64,000 bases of DNA, taken from positions 1 through 64,000 of the forward strand of contig NZ_CANMQT010000010.1 of the NCBI RefSeq assembly GCF_947500065.1. The letters run 5' to 3'. Positions 26,170 through 34,962 of this stretch are shown piece after piece (the stretch's first letter is position 1; each line of letters starts with the position of its first letter). This DNA comes from an uncultured Aquimarina sp. (GTDB taxonomy: Bacteria; Bacteroidota; Bacteroidia; Flavobacteriales; Flavobacteriaceae). Both the position numbers and the translations under genes were made by a program. The notes under the pieces are model-generated. The model had not been told where the DNA came from. It did no database searches and saw only the letters and a program-made list of their open reading frames with translations.

Positions 26170-27204
26170 ATGAATTTTGATATTACTCCATTAGACAAAT
26201 CATTAGAGAATACGATTCAGCATAAAATTAACCTAAAAACCAAACCTCTTGGTTCCTTAGGCACATTAGAGAAAATTGCGTTACAAATAGGGTTAATCCA
26301 AAACACTATAAGTCCAATACTACAAAAACCTACTATCCTTGTTTTTGCAGGAGATCACGGTATTGCAGAAAAAGGCGAGGTAAATCCATATCCTCAGATA
26401 GTGACGAAACAAATGGTATATAATTTTCTTAATAGCGGAGCTGCTATTAATTCATTATGTACTCAAAATAAAATTAATCTGGAGATTATCGATGCTGGTG
26501 TAAATCATGATTTTAAGAATATAAAAGGACTCATTGACGCTAAAGTAGCATATGGTACTAAAAACTATCAATCAGAACCAGCAATGTCTATTGATCAATG
26601 TAATACGGCAATTGATAAAGGAGCTAACATTATTCTGGAAACATATCAAAATAGATGTAATGTGGTAGGTTTTGGCGAGATGGGAATTGGAAATTCATCT
26701 GCAGCTGCATTGTTAATGGCACATTTTACGAAAATACCGATTACAGAATGTGTTGGTGCAGGAACGGGAGTTCAGGGTGAAGCAATAAAAATAAAGCAAA
26801 CTATTTTAGAATCCGTTTTTAAGAAACACTTCCCAAATACTGGCATAGAAGCTTTAGCTACTTTCGGTGGTTTCGAAATTGCTATGATTACTGGAGCAAT
26901 CCTAAAAGCGGCAGAGTTAAAAATGACCATTATAATTGATGGTTTTATCGTAACGGCTGCTTTATTAGCTGCAAATGCCATTAATAAAAACGTATTAGAT
27001 TATTGCGTTTTTGCACATTCATCAGAAGAACAAGGGCATCAAAAAATGCTCGCCTTTCTTGAAAAAAAACCTTTACTATCTCTTGGTATGCGATTAGGAG
27101 AAGGTACCGGTGCAGCAGTTGCTTATCCTATATTAGAATCTGCCGTTGCATTCCTGAATAATATGGCAAGTTTTGAAGAAGCTGAAGTTTCTACAACAGA
27201 ATAA
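26170..27204 (+). CDS. cobT: Nicotinate-nucleotide--dimethylbenzimidazole phosphoribosyltransferase
   Basis: 344 residues. Signatures include KTKPLGSLGTLEKIALQIG, VFAGDHGIAEKGEVNPYPQ, VGFGEMGIGNSSAAALL and VGAGTGVQG. The catalytic Glu region near the end is RLGEGTGAAVAYPIL. It makes alpha-ribazole phosphate, the lower-ligand precursor of B12. It starts immediately at the end of cobU, so the two are co-translated. Confidence 0.96.
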   Translation: MNFDITPLDKSLENTIQHKINLKTKPLGSLGTLEKIALQIGLIQNTISPILQKPTILVFAGDHGIAEKGEVNPYPQIVTKQMVYNFLNSGAAINSLCTQNKINLEIIDAGVNHDFKNIKGLIDAKVAYGTKNYQSEPAMSIDQCNTAIDKGANIILETYQNRCNVVGFGEMGIGNSSAAALLMAHFTKIPITECVGAGTGVQGEAIKIKQTILESVFKKHFPNTGIEALATFGGFEIAMITGAILKAAELKMTIIIDGFIVTAALLAANAINKNVLDYCVFAHSSEEQGHQKMLAFLEKKPLLSLGMRLGEGTGAAVAYPILESAVAFLNNMASFEEAEVSTTE

Positions 27205-27217
27205 CTAAATATAATAC

Positions 27218-27553
27218 ATGAAAAAAGGTGTGCTATCTATACTAATTGCTATTATTGGATTTTATTGTATCTATAGATTCAATGTACAATTATATAATGA
27301 AAACTTAGCGATGTTACACCCTGAAACAAATTCTGATGTAGCATCGGGTATATCAGTTTTTAAGAAGACTTTTAAAATCATTGTGGCTAGTATTGGTCTG
27401 TTAAGTTTGTATTTTGGAATTATTTCATTTTTAAAGAAAAACAAAATTGGTATGATAGGAATTATTTTGGCTATTCTTTTAATACTTTCTTGTCTCTTTC
27501 CTTTTCTAGAATATCTTATAGAAGCTTATCTTCACGACATTAATTTTCAGTAA
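27218..27553 (+). CDS. Small membrane protein within the cob cluster, unknown
   Basis: 111 residues with three likely membrane segments (SILIAIIGFYCIY; IIVASIGLLSLYFGIISF; IIGIILAILLILSCLFPFL). It lies 13 bp after cobT and 4 bp before cobS, so it is co-transcribed. No family is recognised. It might help corrinoid or precursor transport or CobS membrane placement, but this rests only on position. Confidence 0.65.
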   Translation: MKKGVLSILIAIIGFYCIYRFNVQLYNENLAMLHPETNSDVASGISVFKKTFKIIVASIGLLSLYFGIISFLKKNKIGMIGIILAILLILSCLFPFLEYLIEAYLHDINFQ

Positions 27554-27557
27554 TAAA

Positions 27558-28322
27558 ATGAAAAAAGAGATTCATATATTTTTTACCGCTCTCATGTTTT
27601 TCACAAGGATTCCTTGTCCTAAATGGGTAGATCATGATCCACAATACCTGCGTAAAAGCTCGAAATACTTTCCGTTAGTTGGTATTTTGGTTGGCAGTAT
27701 TGGTGCAGGTGTTTATTACGGATGCTCTTATATTTTTTCTACGGAAATCTCCTTACTGTTTTCTATGTTCGCTACTATTTATGCTACCGGAGCTTTTCAC
27801 GAAGATGGATTTGCTGATGTTTGTGATGGTTTTGGTGGTGGTTGGACCAAAGAAAAGATTCTTTTAATTATGAAAGACTCTCGATTAGGAACCTATGGTA
27901 CTATTGGAATTTTACTGTTACTTGCTATCAAATTTTCGGCTTTACGAGAAATTGAAGCTATTTATATTCCCTTAGTAATCATCTCTGGACATAGTCTAAG
28001 TAGATTTATAGCAACTACTCTTATTTTTACACATCCCTATGTTCGTGATACGGAAGATAGCAAAGCGAAACCAGCCGCAAAAAGTATGACTGTTTCAATG
28101 CTTCTTATTAGTGGTTTCTTTGGGGTTATTCCATTACTAATGTTTCTAAATCCTTGGGTATTTATCACGCTGATACCCATGTATATATCCAAAATGTTTT
28201 TAGCTGCGAAATTTAAAAAATGGATAGGAGGTCAAACCGGTGATTGTGCAGGTGCTGTGCAACAACTTAGCGAAGTAGTATTTTATCTTAGTATCTTAGG
28301 CTTATGGAAATATATCTGGTAA
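27558..28322 (+). CDS. cobS: Adenosylcobinamide-GDP ribazoletransferase (cobalamin synthase)
   Basis: 254 residues with several membrane segments. The family start FFTALMFFTRIPCP is present, as are TGAFHEDGFADVCDGFGGGWTKEKILLIMKDSRLGTYG (acidic motif for Mg2+) and IGGQTGDCAGAVQQLSEVVFYL. It joins adenosylcobinamide-GDP and alpha-ribazole (phosphate) in the inner membrane. Its last 19 bp overlap cobC. Confidence 0.96.
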   Translation: MKKEIHIFFTALMFFTRIPCPKWVDHDPQYLRKSSKYFPLVGILVGSIGAGVYYGCSYIFSTEISLLFSMFATIYATGAFHEDGFADVCDGFGGGWTKEKILLIMKDSRLGTYGTIGILLLLAIKFSALREIEAIYIPLVIISGHSLSRFIATTLIFTHPYVRDTEDSKAKPAAKSMTVSMLLISGFFGVIPLLMFLNPWVFITLIPMYISKMFLAAKFKKWIGGQTGDCAGAVQQLSEVVFYLSILGLWKYIW

Positions 28323-28822
28323 GACATACCACTCCTAACATTGAAAAAGGAATTTGCTACGGGCAAAGTGACTTGGGTATAACAGATACTTTTGACTCTG
28401 AAGTTATAAAAATCCATAACCAAATCCCTGTACATAAAATCTCAAAAATATTCTGTAGCCCTTTACAGCGTTGTAAAATATTAGCCGAAACATTTAATAT
28501 TCCAATTGTTTATGATAATAGGCTTAAGGAATTGGATTTTGGTGATTGGGAACTAAAAGCATGGAATGATATACATCCTTCAGAACTGAATCCATGGATG
28601 GAAGATTTTGTAAATGTGCAAGTTCCTAATGGTGAATCCTATGTAACCCTACAAAAAAGAATATTAGAATTTTACAATTCTTTAGAACACACTGCCGAAG
28701 ACAGTATAATGATTGTTGCTCATGCGGGTCCCATAAGAGCATTACTGGCATACATCCAACAAATAGAACTTAAAGATTCATTTGATATTAAGATAAACTA
28801 TGGAGATGTTATGAAAATCTAA
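28304..28822 (+). CDS. cobC: Alpha-ribazole phosphatase (histidine phosphatase family)
   Basis: 172 residues. The phosphatase motif is LVRHTTPN (4-11), with ICYGQSDLGIT typical of CobC. CSPLQRCKILAETF, KELDFGDWELKAWNDI and IVAHAGPIRALLAYI (second catalytic His) follow. It removes phosphate from alpha-ribazole phosphate or adenosylcobalamin phosphate. It overlaps cobS at its start, and its stop overlaps the convergent PP-loop gene by four bases. Confidence 0.93.
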   Translation: MEIYLVRHTTPNIEKGICYGQSDLGITDTFDSEVIKIHNQIPVHKISKIFCSPLQRCKILAETFNIPIVYDNRLKELDFGDWELKAWNDIHPSELNPWMEDFVNVQVPNGESYVTLQKRILEFYNSLEHTAEDSIMIVAHAGPIRALLAYIQQIELKDSFDIKINYGDVMKI

Positions 28823-29466
28823 GCGATTTCTAACGTTGCGAAGTTATAATTAGAAGATATTTCTTTATCAATTACATTAATCATTAATCTTTCTTTAAAA
28901 AGAGGAGCATTTACCACTAAAGTATGATATTCTCCATTTTCACCACAAGCATCCACATCTAATGCTTCTAAATCTTTGATAAGCTCTCTATTGATTGCTC
29001 TACCCAAGAAATCTGGTCCTAATATCTTATTACAAGAAACAATAATTGCTTCAATACCATAATCAATCATATCTATCACCAGTTGTTTTCTTGATTGCTG
29101 CCATATCGGTAAAATTGCCTGTAGACCAGCTGCATTGGACACTTTTTCTTCCCAATCTCTATGAGACTGAATATCGATATCACCAAAAACTGCGGATTTC
29201 AAATCGTACTTATTCGTTAATGATTTCAGATTCTGAATATATAATCGTTCATAATCATTCCATGTACTTTCAAAAAAATGAATTGGTAATTTCATAGATT
29301 TTGCCTGAGCTTCTAATATTTCTTTAGGAATTCCATGAGAACGAGACCGATCACCATATTCATTTAACACGTTTAATAAAACAGAGGGCTTATACCCTTT
29401 ATCCAAAGCGATATGCATTGCATAACAACTATCTTTTCCTCCACTCCAGGAACACAAAAATGACAT
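28819..29466 (-). CDS. Diphthine-ammonia-ligase-like PP-loop ATPase
   Basis: 215 residues from the ATG at 29466; a longer frame starts at 29553 but its extra 29 residues are unrelated to the family start MSFLCSWSGGKDSCYAMH. The PP-loop is SWSGGKDSC (6-14). AVFGDIDIQSHRDWEEKV and LGRAINRELIKDLEALDVDACGENGEYHTLVV are the family's conserved blocks. Archaeal and eukaryotic relatives amidate diphthine, but bacteria lack diphthamide. In Bacteroidetes this gene often sits with B12 genes, as here. I infer a B12-linked amidation or salvage role, unproven. Confidence 0.8.
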   Translation of the reverse strand: MSFLCSWSGGKDSCYAMHIALDKGYKPSVLLNVLNEYGDRSRSHGIPKEILEAQAKSMKLPIHFFESTWNDYERLYIQNLKSLTNKYDLKSAVFGDIDIQSHRDWEEKVSNAAGLQAILPIWQQSRKQLVIDMIDYGIEAIIVSCNKILGPDFLGRAINRELIKDLEALDVDACGENGEYHTLVVNAPLFKERLMINVIDKEISSNYNFATLEIA

Positions 29467-29553
29467 ATAATTATATTTACTGAAACAAATTAACGATAAA
29501 TCATAGTAGGTTTTCAAAAAATATATCGAAGTTTGAAAAATATTCAAAATCAC

Positions 29554-30693
29554 ATGAAGAATTTTTGTTTTCTATTATTAATACTTATTTCTTTTCAATC
29601 GTGCAAACAAGAGCAAAAAGTGACTACTCCTGTTATTGTTCAGGAACTGGTGGATCAAAAAGTAGAATATGCTACAGGATTTACCATCCAAAATAATGGC
29701 ACCTATAAAGAAATAAAAATTACCTCTCCTTGGCCCGATGCTAAAAGTACTTTTACATATATCTTGTATTCAAAAGGAACAGAAAGACCAGCTATTAGCG
29801 GTAAAGCTTCTTATATAGAAATTCCAGTAGATAAGACCGTCGTTACTTCTACTACTGATATTCCAATGCTAGAGTATTTGGGATTAGAAAATAAGCTAAT
29901 CGGCTTTCCTCATAGTGATTATATTTCTTCAGAAAAAACTCGAGCTTTAATTGATAACGGAACCATTATAGAATTAGGTAATAATGGTCATTTAAATACA
30001 GAACTTACTTTAGAACTAGGTCCTGAACTTATTATCGGATATTCCGCAACTGGAGATACCAAAACATACGACCTTCTGGAGAAAACCGGAATTCCTGTAG
30101 TAATGAATGGTTCTTGGATGGAACAACATCCCTTAGGAAGAGCAGAATGGATAAAGTTTGTAGCCGCTTTTTACAATAAGGAATCAGAAGCCGATAGTAT
30201 ATTCAAAAAAATTGAGAAAGATTATAATGATGCGAGTGTATTAGCCAATAATGCTACCAAAACTCCTACCGTTTTATCTGGTAATATGTTTAAAGATGTA
30301 TGGCATGTACCTGGCGGTGATAGTTATGTCGCTAAATTTTTAAAAGATGCCAATACTAATTACCTATGGGCAGAAACTCCAAAAACTGGAAGTATCGGAT
30401 TGAATTTTGAAAGTGTATTAGAAAAAGGTCAAAATGCCGAATTATGGATAGGTTCCGGATCTTCTAAATCACTAGAAGAACTAAAGAAGAAAAACAATCG
30501 ATATACTTTTTTTGAAGCATTTAAAAATAAAAGCGTATATTCTTCAACATTAAAAACTGGTGCCAAAGGCGGATTGATATATTATGAATTAGGTCCTATG
30601 CGTCCGGATTTGATTCTTAAAGATATCATCCAAATAGCACATCCCGAACTATTAACAGATTACGAACCTTATTTTTTCGAAAAACTGAACTAG
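29554..30693 (+). CDS. btuF: ABC transporter substrate-binding lipoprotein (BtuF-like)
   Basis: 379 residues from the ATG at 29554 (MKNFCFLLLILISFQSC, lipobox Cys); a start seven codons upstream is possible. The body has the class III binding-protein fold: VTSTTDIPMLEYLGLENKLIGFPHSDYIS, then LGPELIIGYSATGDTKTYDLLEKTGIPVVM, and the long helix WIKFVAAFYNKESEADSIFKKIEKDY. This family binds B12, haem or siderophores. Its position between cobC/PP-loop and a FecCD permease makes corrinoids the best guess. Confidence 0.85.
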   Translation: MKNFCFLLLILISFQSCKQEQKVTTPVIVQELVDQKVEYATGFTIQNNGTYKEIKITSPWPDAKSTFTYILYSKGTERPAISGKASYIEIPVDKTVVTSTTDIPMLEYLGLENKLIGFPHSDYISSEKTRALIDNGTIIELGNNGHLNTELTLELGPELIIGYSATGDTKTYDLLEKTGIPVVMNGSWMEQHPLGRAEWIKFVAAFYNKESEADSIFKKIEKDYNDASVLANNATKTPTVLSGNMFKDVWHVPGGDSYVAKFLKDANTNYLWAETPKTGSIGLNFESVLEKGQNAELWIGSGSSKSLEELKKKNNRYTFFEAFKNKSVYSSTLKTGAKGGLIYYELGPMRPDLILKDIIQIAHPELLTDYEPYFFEKLN

Positions 30694-31725
30694 TTGACCC
30701 CAAACAAATCATATAAGAGTGTATTCATCGTCATTATTGTAATACTGCTGCTATGCTTTATTACAAACATTAGTCTTGGCTCTGTACTTATCCCTTGGAT
30801 AGATACCTTAAAAAGTTTAGTTGGTGCAACTGTCGAAAAAGAATCCTGGAAACATATTATTATTGATTATAGGTTACCTAAAGCCATCACTGCAATAATT
30901 GTAGGAAGTGGATTGGGTGTATCAGGATTATTAATGCAAACATTATTCAGAAATCCACTGGCAGGACCTTTTGTTTTAGGAATTAGTTCTGGAGCAAGTC
31001 TTGGAGTAGCTATATTGATATTAGGAAGCGCTTTTATTGGTGGTTCTGCAGCACTATTTTTAGTATCCAATTGGGGACTCGTTATCGCAGCCAGTCTTGG
31101 GAGTGTCTTAGTACTCTTTATGGTGATGTTAGTATCTATTAAGGTACGCGACACTATGGCCATCTTAATTATTGGATTAATGTTTGGTAGTATAACTGCT
31201 GCCATCGTAAGTGTACTCTCTTATTTTGCACCTGCAGAACAATTACAACGATACATCTTTTGGGGATTTGGTAGTTTAGGAAATTTGTCCTGGATGGATT
31301 TATTAATTTTTTCTACCATTGCTTTACTCGGAATGGTATTAGCTATTTTCGCAATAAAACCTTTAAACACATTGTTATTAGGAGAGAATTATGCACGTAG
31401 TTTAGGATTGAATATCAAAAAAAGTCGTTTCTTGATTATTATAGCCACCGGTTTATTAGCAGGAAGTATTACTGCCTTTGCTGGACCAATTGCCTTTATA
31501 GGGTTAGCAGTACCGCATCTAACTAGACAATTATTTCATACATCAGATCATAAAACATTGATTCCGGCAGTAATATTATTCGGGAGTATTATCATGTTAG
31601 TTTGTGATACCATTTCCCAATTACCGGGCACAGAATATACATTACCTATTAATGCTATTACTTCATTGGTTGGAGCGCCAGTTGTAATCTGGCTATTGGT
31701 AAGAAAAAGAAAAATGCTGTTTTAA
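30694..31725 (+). CDS. btuC: ABC transporter permease, FecCD/BtuC family
   Basis: 343 residues starting with TTG directly after the TAG of the preceding gene; no closer ATG keeps the first membrane segment (SVFIVIIVILLLCFITNI). Family marks are RLPKAITAIIVGSGLGVSGLLMQTLFRNPLAGPFVLGISSGASLG and the cytoplasmic loop that meets the ATPase, AGSITAFAGPIAFIGLAVPHLTRQL. About ten membrane segments. It forms the pore for the adjacent binding protein and ATPase. Confidence 0.92.
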   Translation: MTPNKSYKSVFIVIIVILLLCFITNISLGSVLIPWIDTLKSLVGATVEKESWKHIIIDYRLPKAITAIIVGSGLGVSGLLMQTLFRNPLAGPFVLGISSGASLGVAILILGSAFIGGSAALFLVSNWGLVIAASLGSVLVLFMVMLVSIKVRDTMAILIIGLMFGSITAAIVSVLSYFAPAEQLQRYIFWGFGSLGNLSWMDLLIFSTIALLGMVLAIFAIKPLNTLLLGENYARSLGLNIKKSRFLIIIATGLLAGSITAFAGPIAFIGLAVPHLTRQLFHTSDHKTLIPAVILFGSIIMLVCDTISQLPGTEYTLPINAITSLVGAPVVIWLLVRKRKMLF

Positions 31726-31943
31726 TTTAGTACTGAGTAGTTGTTGGTAAAGAGTATTAAGTAATTAGGAATGAGTATGAAGTTTTGGGTTACGTCTTAC
31801 AATGAATAGATTTAGATTTTTTAGCATTGATTAAAAACTAAATCCAACAATGAGAAATAGGGAGTTAAATTTAATTAATAATAATGAAAGAATAATAAAA
31901 ATAAGAATACCAAAATACTTTGTACTAAGTACTAAATATCACT

Positions 31944-32753
31944 ATGGAAATAGAGTCAACAGATACTGAAAATCAAAACATCGTTCTAAGAACGGAAGAT
32001 CTCTCTATCGGTTACCAGCATAAAAATAATTTAGAGGTAGTTGCTGCAGATATCAATCTAAAGTTATATGAAGGGGAACTTGTGGGATTGGTAGGAGCTA
32101 ATGGTATCGGTAAATCTACTTTACTCCGTACCTTATCTAAAGTACAACCGGCGCTTCGAGGAGATGTGTTTTTATCTGACAAAGAAATAAGAACCTATAA
32201 ATCTTCTGAATTAGCTTCTCAGTTAAGTATCGTTCTTACGGAACAAATTGCTTCTAAAAATCTTACTGTACAAGAACTAGTTGCTCTAGGAAGGCAACCT
32301 TATACCAATTGGGTTGGTAAACTACTGGAAGAGGATATTGAAAAAGTACGAAAGGCTATAGAAGTTACCCATATTACAGAATTAGTAGAAAAAAAGTGTT
32401 TTGAATTAAGTGATGGACAACTACAAAAAGTACTTATCGCACGAGCTATTGCTCAAGACACTCCATTTATTATGCTTGATGAACCTACTACACATCTAGA
32501 TGTGTACCATAAAGCTTATATTTTTAAACTCTTAAAACGTTTAGCTTTCGAAACTCAAAAAACAATTTTATTCTCTACTCATGAAATTGATTTTGCAATA
32601 CAATTATGTGATAAAATGATTGTCATGAACACAGAAGGTTTTGAATTTGGTCGCCCTAAAGAATTAATACAATGTCGGGCATTTTCCTCGTTATTTCCTG
32701 AAGACCTTATTTTGTTTGATCCGAAAACAGGCAGTTATAAAGTTAGAAACTAA
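31944..32753 (+). CDS. btuD: ABC transporter ATP-binding protein (BtuD-like)
   Basis: 269 residues. Walker A is GANGIGKST, the Q-loop follows in SIVLTEQIASKNLTVQELVALGR, and the signature is LSDGQLQKVLIARA (LSDGQ in place of LSGGQ). Walker B is PFIMLDEPTTHLD and the switch His is in ILFSTHEID. It lies 218 bp after the permease on the same strand; the spacer holds only AT-rich DNA with degenerate repeat remnants. It powers the B12/siderophore-type importer encoded upstream. Confidence 0.93.
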   Translation: MEIESTDTENQNIVLRTEDLSIGYQHKNNLEVVAADINLKLYEGELVGLVGANGIGKSTLLRTLSKVQPALRGDVFLSDKEIRTYKSSELASQLSIVLTEQIASKNLTVQELVALGRQPYTNWVGKLLEEDIEKVRKAIEVTHITELVEKKCFELSDGQLQKVLIARAIAQDTPFIMLDEPTTHLDVYHKAYIFKLLKRLAFETQKTILFSTHEIDFAIQLCDKMIVMNTEGFEFGRPKELIQCRAFSSLFPEDLILFDPKTGSYKVRN

Positions 32754-32859
32754 CCCTTTTACTTTAGGCACAAGCACGTTCATCGAATAAATTTTCCTTT
32801 TATAGAAAAAACGTATAAGTTTTGAGTACATAACATCATTGTTTTGCTTTTAAAAATTC

Positions 32860-32867
32860 TACCTTCG
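32860..32867 (+). promoter_or_regulatory. -7 box TACCTTCG of the lipoprotein gene
   Basis: TACCTTCG resembles TAnnTTTG and has TTG 19 bp upstream (32838-32840), the spacing expected for a Bacteroidetes promoter. It lies 20 bp before the ATG at 32888. Confidence 0.5.
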
Positions 32868-32887
32868 CAGCTTAACAAAACCTATAA

Positions 32888-33913
32888 ATGATGAACAAAT
32901 TTTTAAAACTCAAATCGATTTTAATAGTATTTACACTAGGATTACTTTTTACTGGTTGTAGTGCTGATGACAACACTGATTTAATTATTACCGATCCTAA
33001 TGCAGAGTTTGATGCGGACTTACTTGTAACAGAAGCAGGAACTGGAGACAGAAGAAACGTTACTGTTAATGCTTCTGATGTTTCTGGTAGCACTTTTAAA
33101 GCGAAGGTTGCATTTTCTGCTAATTCTGCAAATATGAGAAGATTATACATTACTCAGAATATTTCTGCTTTTGGAGAAGAACCTTTTGTTTTTACTTCAC
33201 AAGAAGTAGACGAAAAACCAGACGGATCACTAGATCTTGTTGGAGATGACAAAGACACCTTCGAATTTCAATTAGATTTGCCTAAACCAACTATGACAGA
33301 TGGTACTGTAGTATACAAACTATGGGCAACTACTGGAAGAGGTGATTTTAGAGATGTAAACAAGCGTAATGCACTTGGTGATAACGTTGTTGGAATTATC
33401 ACAGTACGATATGGAACTGGAGTAAATGATGGTAGTGGTATCAAAGCCTTTTCTCAAACTATTTTAGCAGCTCCATTAGCTGATGGATCTTCTAATACAT
33501 TTATATCTTTATACAATAATGAAGTATATAAAATTAGTGAAGGTGAAGAAACTGCTGCTCTTTGGGATTTCGGATATTATTACGGAGCAACTCAAAATGC
33601 ATCTTTAGCCTCTACCGCTAACTATCCAACAAACATTATTGACGTTCCGACTATTTCTTCTTTAACTACTGCAGAATTAAATAATTTTTATATTGCTGCC
33701 TCAACTATAGATTTTGACGCCGTAGCAGTTGCATCTGACTTAGATGGAATTACTGCACCAACTTCAGAGAGAGTTACTGGTCTTTCTGTAAACGATGTTT
33801 TAGAATTTGCTGACCAATACGGAAACAAAGGAGTGATTAAAATAACAGAAATTTCTGGAACAGATGGAACTGGTGACTTTATCAGATTTGATGTAAAAGT
33901 TCAAGTTCAATAA
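32888..33913 (+). CDS. Secreted lipoprotein of unknown function
   Basis: 341 residues. The signal (IVFTLGLLFTGCS) ends in a lipobox Cys. The mature protein is Ser/Thr/Asp-rich and reads as beta-sandwich. VTVNASDVSGSTFKAKVAFSANSANMRRLYITQN, GTVVYKLWATTGRGDFRDVNKRNALGD and VNDVLEFADQYGNKGVIKITEI repeat an Ig-like pattern. No catalytic motif is visible. Own promoter and terminator suggest a monocistronic unit. Likely on the outer membrane surface. Confidence 0.75.
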   Translation: MMNKFLKLKSILIVFTLGLLFTGCSADDNTDLIITDPNAEFDADLLVTEAGTGDRRNVTVNASDVSGSTFKAKVAFSANSANMRRLYITQNISAFGEEPFVFTSQEVDEKPDGSLDLVGDDKDTFEFQLDLPKPTMTDGTVVYKLWATTGRGDFRDVNKRNALGDNVVGIITVRYGTGVNDGSGIKAFSQTILAAPLADGSSNTFISLYNNEVYKISEGEETAALWDFGYYYGATQNASLASTANYPTNIIDVPTISSLTTAELNNFYIAASTIDFDAVAVASDLDGITAPTSERVTGLSVNDVLEFADQYGNKGVIKITEISGTDGTGDFIRFDVKVQVQ

Positions 33914-33940
33914 GTTATTGAAATAATTATTAATATTACT

Positions 33941-33976
33941 AAAGTGCTATTCAGAAATGAGTAGCACTTTTTTTTA
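33941..33976 (+). terminator. Terminator of the lipoprotein gene
   Basis: AAAGTGCTATTC and GAGTAGCACTTT form a 12-bp stem with one G-T pair and a 6-base loop, followed by TTTTTT; it begins 28 bp after the stop codon. Confidence 0.85.
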
Positions 33977-34073
33977 TACTATTCTAATTTCACAAACTTC
34001 AAAAAATAAAATAAGTAAAATTGATCTTTTGCTGTGCTTTATTTACTTTAGATTATTGTAATCATATTGCCTA

Positions 34074-34871
34074 ATGGACATTAAATTTCCTTTTGACCCA
34101 TCGATAAAACATCATCTACTGATTGCTTTAGGATTAGCTATTTGGATATTCGTCTTTTTATATTTTACAGAACCATTAGATGTTCATGAATTTAATCAAA
34201 CAGAAAAACTGATATACTTACCGTTTTATGGGTTGGTAGGATCCATTTGTTACATATTTATAATACCTGTTCAAAACATATTATTTAAGCGAAATAAAAA
34301 TCAATGGTCTTTGATCCATGAAATAGCTTTTCTGTCTTCTTTTATTATTTTCGGATTGCTTCTTAGTAGAAGTTTCTACCTCTACATTGTGATGCAAGGA
34401 GAACCTAATCCTTATACATTATGGTATCATATAAAAAGTATTTATTTACCCGCAGTAATTACTATTTTACCTATTGTCATGATTGGAAGATGGTCTTTTG
34501 GGAAATACAAAGACAAAAAACTTGAAGACATCAAAATAGAAATTAATGGAACTGGAAATTATGAAAACTTAAGACTCTTTTTTAATGATCTTCTATGCAT
34601 TCAGTCTTCCGATAATTATATTGAGATTTCATACTTAGAAAACAAACTACTCAAAAAACAATTGATCAGAAATAAGCTCTCCACTATTGCAATTGATTTT
34701 CCAAAATTATTACAAACACATCGTTCTTTTTTAATAAATCCTTACCATTTTAAACAATGGAAAACTGAAAAAGGTAAAATTATCCTTCTTTTAGAACACA
34801 ACATCGAAGTACCGGTCTCTAAAACATTTCAATTGCAGGTAGAAGAACGTTTTAATTCCGCCACAAAATAA
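34074..34871 (+). CDS. Membrane-bound LytTR-type transcription regulator
   Basis: 265 residues. Four membrane segments occupy about 15-145 (LIALGLAIWIFVFLYF; LPFYGLVGSICYIFIIP; IAFLSSFIIFGLLL; LPAVITILPIVMI). The C-terminal LytTR domain (about 160-260) shows LRLFFNDLLCIQSSDNYIEISY and LLQTHRSFLINPYHFKQW. No receiver domain exists, so it probably senses at the membrane and binds DNA directly. TTG-N20-TACTTTAG lies upstream. It is followed by the TraB-like gene 91 bp later (to the preferred start), a possible target. Confidence 0.85.
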   Translation: MDIKFPFDPSIKHHLLIALGLAIWIFVFLYFTEPLDVHEFNQTEKLIYLPFYGLVGSICYIFIIPVQNILFKRNKNQWSLIHEIAFLSSFIIFGLLLSRSFYLYIVMQGEPNPYTLWYHIKSIYLPAVITILPIVMIGRWSFGKYKDKKLEDIKIEINGTGNYENLRLFFNDLLCIQSSDNYIEISYLENKLLKKQLIRNKLSTIAIDFPKLLQTHRSFLINPYHFKQWKTEKGKIILLLEHNIEVPVSKTFQLQVEERFNSATK

Positions 34872-34962
34872 GTGCAATTCGCCACAAGTGGCAGATCTAA
34901 TGATCTATAATCATTTTCGGTATTTAGTTTTGACAAAAATAAATGTCAAAATCTTTCTATTT

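Noticed and set aside
28819..29553. Longer 244-codon version of the PP-loop ATPase
   Set aside because: The family begins just before the SGGKDS loop; the extra 29 residues are AT-rich and overlap the start of the divergent btuF-like gene.
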